In this document: piece by piece, positions 7,545 to 12,066 of the stretch | Layout: the number at the start of each line of letters is the position of its first letter | Numbering within the stretch: the stretch's first letter is position 1 | Source: Akkermansia sp. | Lineage (GTDB): Bacteria; Verrucomicrobiota; Verrucomicrobiia; Verrucomicrobiales; Akkermansiaceae | NCBI GenBank assembly: GCA_017555465.1 | Contig: JAFZGH010000027.1 | Coordinates: forward strand, 1-12,066 | Length of the DNA: 12,066 nt | Direction of reading: 5' to 3' | Translations under genes and position numbers: made by a program | The notes under the pieces: model-generated | Databases searched by the model: none | Seen by the model: the letters and a program-made list of their open reading frames with translations, nothing else | What the model was told of the DNA's origin: nothing

Positions 7545-9227
7545 TTAAGGTTGTTGTAAACTTGCAGCAGGCTCTGCGGGCGCAGGAGCCTGAACTTCCG
7601 GCTGCGGACGCGCAGGCAGATGACCTTTCAGCCTGCGCATCTGATTGCGGGCTTCCTCACGGCGGTCATGCTGCTCATCCAGCAACGGGAGAAGCTGCTC
7701 CCATGCATCATATGCTTCCTGCCAGCGTTGCAGCTGACTCAGCGCATAGGCACGTCCCATGAGTGCCAGTCGCCGGTTATCAGCCTCATCCGGCGTGTTG
7801 CCAGCAGAATATTCAATCGCCGCACCATAAGAAGCTTCTGCCTCGGCGGTCTTACCCTGTTGGTCATATATCTGCCCCAGCAGCAGGTGAATACGGCCAA
7901 TGGCAGCGCGGTCAGCCGCAAAAAGCTCCTTTCTAAGGCTCAGGCATTTATCCAGCAGTGGCAGAGCTGAATCGGAACGCCCCAGTTCCAGATAACACCG
8001 GGCGGCTCCTTCCTGCGGCTGCACAAGCAGGGCAGATTCCTGGGTGGCCGTGAGAGCTGCAGTGAAATCCAACAGGGCGGTCTGGTAATTCTGCACCATG
8101 TAGTGCATCCAACCTCGCTGGTCAAACAGGCAGGGCCAGAAGGCATTGCCAGGGTGCAGACGACCTTCTGCCACGCCCTGCGCACGGTGAAGGAGCGAAA
8201 GCGCCGTCACGTTGTGCCCGCGTTCCTGCTCGATGACAGCCAGCTGGCGCAGGGCCTGCAGACGGGCGGTGATTTCAGATGGGCGATTGCCCGTGTTGCG
8301 CTCTGCAACACGCAGCAGTGGCTCTGCGGCAGAAACATTGCCCAGTTCCAGCAAAGCAGTGCCGTAATACACCGCATATTCCGGCTGGTTGACGGCGTGG
8401 GTATCCACCCCCTGCAGAGCTTCGCGGAAAAGCGGTTCAGCAGCAGCGGTATCGCCCTTGCATCGGTTCAATTCCCCCATATGCACCAGCAGCATATCGC
8501 GCAGCGGGCGGGCAGCTTCTCCCTGCTCGTTCAATTCGTTGCCCAGCTTCTGGCAGGCAGCGAGTGATTCCTCCGTGCCGCGCGGTGTGCAGATTTCCAG
8601 CGCCACCAGCTGGCGAAGGCTCAGCATCTGGTAATCGGCCTGTTTCTGTTCCGCAAAAATGGATGACGCCTGGCGGTAATAGGCACAGGCCGCGCCATAT
8701 TGCTGCTGAGCCACAAGGAAATTTCCGGTCTGCAGGGCTCGCAAGCCCCAGTCCATGGTGCGCGGCACGCGCTGGAACAGAGGCTCCAGCACCTTGACTG
8801 CCGGTGCCGTCATGCGGCGCTCCAGCAGGGCTTCTGCAAGGCACCATTCACTTTCCTCACGCACGGCGCTATCCTTTATCCAGGCAAATGCGGTATTCAC
8901 ATCATCCGCCGCCTGCAGCAGGTATTCATCACTGGCAGAGGCCAGGCGCATGAAGCTGAGTACATTCTGCGATGCCGCTGTATTCAGCTTATCCTGCACC
9001 ATGCCGGATTGAATCGCCGTCTCGAACCCCTCACTCGCGCCCTTGTCGTAGCCCTTGCTGTAACTGTAATCATAAGCCAGGACACAAAGGCCGATGCACG
9101 CGGCTGCAGCCAGGCCCACACCAGTCCACAGCACCCAGGGACGGAATTCGAGCTCCTCCTCTGCCGCGGGGGCAGAGAGGGTCTCTTTTTCATTCTCCTC
9201 CATCGGGGATGGTTCCGAATCAGGCAT
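7545..9227 (-). CDS. Membrane-anchored tetratricopeptide repeat protein (first of a tandem pair)
   Basis: A 560-residue protein of unknown function. An acidic, Pro/Glu-rich N-terminus leads to one membrane segment at about 31-52 (VLWTGVGLAAAACIGLCVLAY), then a helical region and several clear TPR units. Examples are LVHMGELNRCKGDTAAAEPL, ALLELGNVSAAEPLLRVAE, ARCYLELGRSDSALPLLDKC, LLLGQIYDQQGKTAEAEASY and GRAYALSQLQRWQEAYDAWE. The C-terminus is a Pro/Ala-rich tail. Flanking charges do not decide the topology. TPR arrays bind proteins, so a scaffold role is likely but the partner is unknown. The ATG overlaps the lysC stop by 8 bases (ATGCCTGA), which points to translational coupling. It is also the only start here with a hint of a Shine-Dalgarno sequence (AGG a few bases upstream). 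A second in-frame ATG at residue 9 is possible. It shares ancestry with the downstream TPR gene. Confidence 0.9.
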   Translation of the reverse strand: MPDSEPSPMEENEKETLSAPAAEEELEFRPWVLWTGVGLAAAACIGLCVLAYDYSYSKGYDKGASEGFETAIQSGMVQDKLNTAASQNVLSFMRLASASDEYLLQAADDVNTAFAWIKDSAVREESEWCLAEALLERRMTAPAVKVLEPLFQRVPRTMDWGLRALQTGNFLVAQQQYGAACAYYRQASSIFAEQKQADYQMLSLRQLVALEICTPRGTEESLAACQKLGNELNEQGEAARPLRDMLLVHMGELNRCKGDTAAAEPLFREALQGVDTHAVNQPEYAVYYGTALLELGNVSAAEPLLRVAERNTGNRPSEITARLQALRQLAVIEQERGHNVTALSLLHRAQGVAEGRLHPGNAFWPCLFDQRGWMHYMVQNYQTALLDFTAALTATQESALLVQPQEGAARCYLELGRSDSALPLLDKCLSLRKELFAADRAAIGRIHLLLGQIYDQQGKTAEAEASYGAAIEYSAGNTPDEADNRRLALMGRAYALSQLQRWQEAYDAWEQLLPLLDEQHDRREEARNQMRRLKGHLPARPQPEVQAPAPAEPAASLQQP

Positions 9228-10446
9228 TTACCTGGTCGAGATGGAATGCGCTGTGCACCACGCGGGCAGCCTGCTCGATATCGCCGGCCTCCACGGTGGT
9301 GGAAATGCGGATTTCGGAGGTGGCAATCATGCCTGTGGCAATGCCGGCATCAGCCAGAGACTGGAACACCGTGGCCGCCACACCCGTGTGCGAGCGCATA
9401 CCCACGCCCACAACGGAAAGCTTGGCAAGGCCGGCCTCTGTCTCCAGGCGGGCGCTCTCACCCAGCTGGGGCAGCACCTTCTTCAAAGCAGCCTGGGCAG
9501 CCCCCAGGTCGCTCATGTTCATGGTGAAAGACTGGCGTGCCTGGCCGTCGTGTGCCGTGTTGGCCACAATCATATCCACGTTGATCTCAGCATCGGAAAG
9601 AGCGGAGAGGATGATGGCCGTGTAAGCCACAGGTGCGGTGATGCCCGAAACAGTGACGCGGGCCTGGTTGCGTTCGATTGAGACGCCTCGCACGGCGAGG
9701 GACTCCATAGCGGAAGTTTCTTCTTGCACGATAGTACCGGGGTTGTTATTCATGGAATTGCGGACTTCGAACACGACGCCGAATTTCTTGGCAAATTCGA
9801 CCGAGCGTGCCTGCATCACTTTGGAACCGCTGGAGGCCATCTCCAGCATTTCTTCATAGGAGAGTACGGAAATCTTACGAGCGTCTTTCACCACGCGGGG
9901 GTCGCAGGTGTACACGCCGTCCACATCGGTGAAAATCTGGCACAGGTCAGCACGCACGGCTGCCGCCATGGCAATGGCCGAAAGGTCTGAACCACCACGG
10001 CCCAAGGTGTGAATCGTGCCATCCACGGTCACGCCCTGGAAACCTGCGCACACGACGATGTAGTCGTTATCCAGCGCCTCCAGCACACGCTTCGGCTCAA
10101 TGGAGTGGATGCGTCCGCGGGTGTGGGAGCCATAGGTGCACACGCCTGCCTGCTGGCCGGTGAAGCTCATAGCCTTGTAGCCCATATCGGTGATTGCCAT
10201 GCAAAGCAGAGCAATGCTCTGCTGCTCGCCGGTGGCCAGCAGCATATCCAGCTCGCGCTCAGGCGGGTTGTCCATCACTTCGTGTGCCAGGCCGATGAGT
10301 TTGTCGGTCACACCGCTCATGGCAGAGATTACAGCCATAATCTTGTTACCCTCTTTCTTCACCTCGATGAGGCGGCGGGCAACATTGCGGATGCGGTCGA
10401 TGGTGCCCACAGAAGAGCCACCGTATTTCTGTACGATAAGAGCCAT
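9220..10446 (-). CDS. lysC: Aspartate kinase
   Basis: Phosphorylates L-aspartate, the first step towards lysine, diaminopimelate, threonine and methionine. Its 408 residues match the monofunctional class of Bacillus and Corynebacterium. The kinase domain shows KYGGSS (7-12), ISAMSGVTD, LLATGEQ (E74), GFQGV, GRGGSD (149-154) and TDVDGVYTCDPR (173-184). Two ACT domains follow, at about 264-340 and 341-400. The second has the usual VGVGMRSHTGVAATVF and TSEIRIS. In the first, the effector loop normally reading GI-x-DKPG is GITAPVAYT, so the Asp and Gly of the loop are absent and feedback control may differ. The gene starts 12 bases after hom and overlaps the next gene by 8 bases. No homoserine dehydrogenase domain is fused, since hom is separate. 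Confidence 0.96.
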   Translation of the reverse strand: MALIVQKYGGSSVGTIDRIRNVARRLIEVKKEGNKIMAVISAMSGVTDKLIGLAHEVMDNPPERELDMLLATGEQQSIALLCMAITDMGYKAMSFTGQQAGVCTYGSHTRGRIHSIEPKRVLEALDNDYIVVCAGFQGVTVDGTIHTLGRGGSDLSAIAMAAAVRADLCQIFTDVDGVYTCDPRVVKDARKISVLSYEEMLEMASSGSKVMQARSVEFAKKFGVVFEVRNSMNNNPGTIVQEETSAMESLAVRGVSIERNQARVTVSGITAPVAYTAIILSALSDAEINVDMIVANTAHDGQARQSFTMNMSDLGAAQAALKKVLPQLGESARLETEAGLAKLSVVGVGMRSHTGVAATVFQSLADAGIATGMIATSEIRISTTVEAGDIEQAARVVHSAFHLDQVNA

Positions 10447-10458
10447 AGTTGGTCTGAT

Positions 10459-11781
10459 TTAAGAGTTAAAGGTTTCGATGCGGAATACTGCAGGATGCGG
10501 CGCGATGCACCCCTCTGCCACGATTTCCTTGAGCGCAGTCTTGAGCGTGCCCCAGGGGCAGGCATGCAGGGTGAACACCAGATCATTCTCCACATTTTCA
10601 GATTCCTCATCCTCATGCGGTGTTGAATACGTGGAAGCGATACTGATATCGTGCTTCGCCAGCACCCGGGCAATGGCGGCAATCACGCCGGAGCGGCGGC
10701 TCGGCACCAGGAAACGCACATAGTAGGGCGTGACGGTGTCCTCCTGCGGCATGATTTCCAGTGTCTTGGTATACGGATGGAAACCGGTGTGGAACTCCGG
10801 GTGGTGCAAATCGCGCATAGCCATCACAATATCACCGATGACGGCGCTGGCCGTCGGATTCTTGCCGGCGCCGCGTCCGTAGAAAATCGTTTCGCCCACA
10901 ATATCACCCTTCACGGCAATGGCGTTGAACACACCATTCACATTGGCCAGCAGGTGTTCGCGCGGCACAAAGCTGGGCTGCACTCGCAGTTCCAGCGCAT
11001 CGGTATCAGCATGGTGCTTGATGACCACCAGCAGCTTGATGGTATAGCCCATCTGGTGCGCAAAGTGGAAATCCGTGGCCGTTACGCGTTCAATGCCATA
11101 GACGGAAATCTTTTCAGGAGAAATCGGCGTACCATAGGCCAGCATGGCCAGGATGAGAGCCTTGTGCGCGGCGTCCCAGCCGTTGATATCCAGCGAGGGG
11201 TCAGCCTCTGCAAAGCCCTTGACCTGAGCGCGTGCCAGAGCGGTTTCAAAGGAAACGCCCTTGCGCTCCATGGAGGAAAGGATGTAGTTACTCGTGCCGT
11301 TGATGATACCGGCAATGCTTTCCACATTGTTACAGATGAGCGAGTTCTGCAAGCTCTGGATAATCGGGATACCACCACCGCAGGAGGCCTCGAAATACAG
11401 CGGCACACCCTGCGTGGCGGAAAGCTGGAACAATTCGCTGCCGTATTCTGCCAGCAGAGCCTTGTTACCCGTCACCACCGGCTTACCGGCTTTCAGCGCA
11501 CTGGTCACCAGCTCGTAAGCCTCTGTCGTGCCGCCAATCAGTTCAATGATGATGTCGATGTCCGGGTCATTCACCAGATCCCGCCAGTCATTGGTGAGCA
11601 TCTGCCGGTCAAGCTCCACCTCGCGGGCTCGCTCCATGTTGCGCACAGCCACCTTCTTCACGGCATATTTCATCTGGGCGCGAGCCTCCAGCAATTCATG
11701 ATTGCGGCACAGCGTCTCAAACACCCCGGTACCCACGGTACCAAGCCCTGCAAGACCAAGTTGGAGCGGTTTATCTGTCAT
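10459..11781 (-). CDS. hom: Homoserine dehydrogenase
   Basis: Reduces aspartate semialdehyde to homoserine with NAD(P)H, the branch point to threonine and methionine. From the ATG at 11781 it has 440 residues, the usual length. It shows the nucleotide-binding GLGTVGTG (12-19), NKALLAEYG (106-114), EASCGGGIP (131-139), NGTSNYIL (161-168) and GFAEADPSLDINGWDAAHK (189-207). The last holds the catalytic Asp203/Lys207 pair. A C-terminal ACT domain (about 355-430) has FLVPSRRSGVIAAIARVLAKHD split as FLVPSRRSGV and IARVLAKHDISI, and would sense threonine in related enzymes. A GTG at 11811 would add ten residues, but the likely promoter overlaps it and the family N-terminus fits the ATG. Neither start has a Shine-Dalgarno sequence. 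It is the first gene of the operon. Confidence 0.96.
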   Translation of the reverse strand: MTDKPLQLGLAGLGTVGTGVFETLCRNHELLEARAQMKYAVKKVAVRNMERAREVELDRQMLTNDWRDLVNDPDIDIIIELIGGTTEAYELVTSALKAGKPVVTGNKALLAEYGSELFQLSATQGVPLYFEASCGGGIPIIQSLQNSLICNNVESIAGIINGTSNYILSSMERKGVSFETALARAQVKGFAEADPSLDINGWDAAHKALILAMLAYGTPISPEKISVYGIERVTATDFHFAHQMGYTIKLLVVIKHHADTDALELRVQPSFVPREHLLANVNGVFNAIAVKGDIVGETIFYGRGAGKNPTASAVIGDIVMAMRDLHHPEFHTGFHPYTKTLEIMPQEDTVTPYYVRFLVPSRRSGVIAAIARVLAKHDISIASTYSTPHEDEESENVENDLVFTLHACPWGTLKTALKEIVAEGCIAPHPAVFRIETFNS

Positions 11782-11792
11782 TTGCGGGCGCA

Positions 11793-11821
11793 ATTCTACA
11801 CTAAATGGCACCCCACCACAA
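11793..11821 (-). promoter_or_regulatory. Likely promoter of the hom-lysC-TPR-TPR-murJ operon
   Basis: On the minus strand TTGTGG (11821-11816) and TAGAAT (11798-11793) are separated by 17 bases. The -10 box matches the consensus at five of six bases. The -35 box matches only its TTG. Transcription would start near 11786, about five bases before the hom ATG, giving a nearly leaderless message and ruling out the GTG at 11811. It lies between the tRNA terminator and hom, where a promoter is needed. Confidence 0.5.
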
Positions 11822-11874
11822 GATAATATTATGCCCGCAGCCGATTTTATGCCGAAATATGGGGAGACAAATAA

Positions 11875-11904
11875 AAAACGGCGACCTGCGTCAGGCCGCC
11901 GTTT
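11875..11904 (-). terminator. Rho-independent terminator of tRNA-Gly
   Basis: AAACGGCG (11876-11883) pairs with CGCCGTTT (11897-11904), an A/C mismatch follows, and CCTG (11885-11888) pairs with CAGG (11892-11895) around a CGT loop. Read on the minus strand it starts seven bases after the tRNA 3' end and finishes in a run of six T. It should separate tRNA transcription from the hom operon downstream. Confidence 0.88.
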
Positions 11905-11910
11905 ATGCTA

Positions 11911-11981
11911 AGCGGGTAGCGGGAATCGAACCCGCATGATCAGCTTGGAAGGCTGGAGCTTTACCATTAAGCTATACCCGC
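11911..11981 (-). tRNA. tRNA-Gly (anticodon TCC)
   Basis: On the minus strand a complete 71-base cloverleaf can be drawn. The acceptor GCGGGTA pairs with TACCCGC. The D arm is GCTT/AAGC with an AATGGTA loop, and the anticodon loop is CTTCCAA, so TCC reads GGA. The variable region has four bases. The T arm is GCGGG-TTCGATT-CCCGC. The discriminator is T, as expected for glycine tRNAs, and CCA is not encoded. The outer anticodon-stem pair (27-43) is a C/A mismatch; the rest is regular. It has its own promoter and terminator. Confidence 0.97.
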
Positions 11982-11989
11982 GCTGTGCC

Positions 11990-12020
11990 TGTATACTACC
12001 ACATGCAAAAAAAATTGCAA
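11990..12020 (-). promoter_or_regulatory. Probable promoter of tRNA-Gly
   Basis: On the minus strand TTGCAA (12020-12015) is followed by a run of eight T. Overlapping -10 candidates come next: TAGTAT (11998-11993, 16-base spacer) and TATACA (11995-11990, 19-base spacer). Either would start transcription within a few bases of the tRNA 5' end at 11981. The T tract within the spacer is part of a short inverted repeat, TGCAA-AAAAAA-TTGCA on the plus strand. Confidence 0.5.
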
Positions 12021-12037
12021 GAGTGATGACACATTTT

Positions 12038-12058
12038 GAAGTACGAAGTAAGGAAGTA
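12038..12058 (+). repeat. Three copies of GAAGTA at the window edge
   Basis: GAAGTA occurs at 12038, 12045 and 12053, so unit spacing is 7 then 8 bases. The array may continue beyond the window. No coding frame covers it. On the minus strand it lies upstream of the tRNA promoter. It is too short to name. Confidence 0.4.
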
Positions 12059-12066
12059 TGGAGACA

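Noticed and set aside
11782..11811. GTG start that would extend hom by ten residues
   Set aside because: The likely -10 box lies inside this stretch, and homologues begin close to the GLGTVG motif, as the ATG at 11781 does.
10651..11826. A 391-codon open frame on the plus strand antisense to hom
   Set aside because: No domain and a His/Gln/Arg-rich shadow composition; hom on the other strand is certain.
12004..12019. TGCAA-A6-TTGCA inverted repeat as an operator or terminator
   Set aside because: The stem is only five pairs and overlaps the tRNA -35 box; chance plus an A tract explains it.

Overview
The window is about 12 kb of GC-rich bacterial chromosome, densely coded, with eight clear genes, one small secreted-protein gene and one tRNA. 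The organism is most likely a member of the Verrucomicrobiota/PVC group, perhaps close to Akkermansia. This is an inference from three things: a long (about 630 residue) Bacteroidota/PVC-style amidophosphoribosyltransferase, high GC content, and start codons that almost all lack a Shine-Dalgarno sequence. No rRNA or species-level marker is present, so the assignment is tentative. I see no mobile element, CRISPR array or phage gene.

Left block, plus strand (1-3637): a TATAAT box, then purM (AIR synthetase). Eighteen bases further is a PurF-like amidophosphoribosyltransferase. A GC-rich hairpin follows, then an ECF-type sigma-70 factor. The PurF-like protein keeps an intact PRPP-binding phosphoribosyltransferase motif. 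Its glutaminase domain, however, has no N-terminal cysteine and has lost the arginine and asparagine used to bind and process glutamine.

Middle (3638-4013): the minus strand carries a 100-residue secreted protein. Its mature part is dominated by Pro, His, Cys and Arg and contains no acidic residue. A hairpin terminator lies between it and the block on its right.

Right block, minus strand (4014-11821), read right to left: hom (homoserine dehydrogenase), lysC (aspartokinase), two tandem paralogous membrane-anchored TPR proteins, and murJ (lipid II flippase family). Gaps are 12, -8, 21 and 21 bases, so this is almost certainly one operon. A promoter sits just before hom and a terminator follows murJ. 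It joins aspartate-family amino acid synthesis, which also leads to diaminopimelate for peptidoglycan, to a peptidoglycan precursor flippase, with two uncharacterised TPR proteins between. MurJ carries a large extracytoplasmic insertion and lacks a normally essential arginine.

Far right (11875-12066): tRNA-Gly(TCC) on the minus strand with its own promoter and terminator, then a short GAAGTA repeat at the window edge.

The observations most worth following up are the degenerate glutaminase of the PurF-like protein, the Cys/His-rich secreted protein, and the TPR pair linked to an unusual MurJ.
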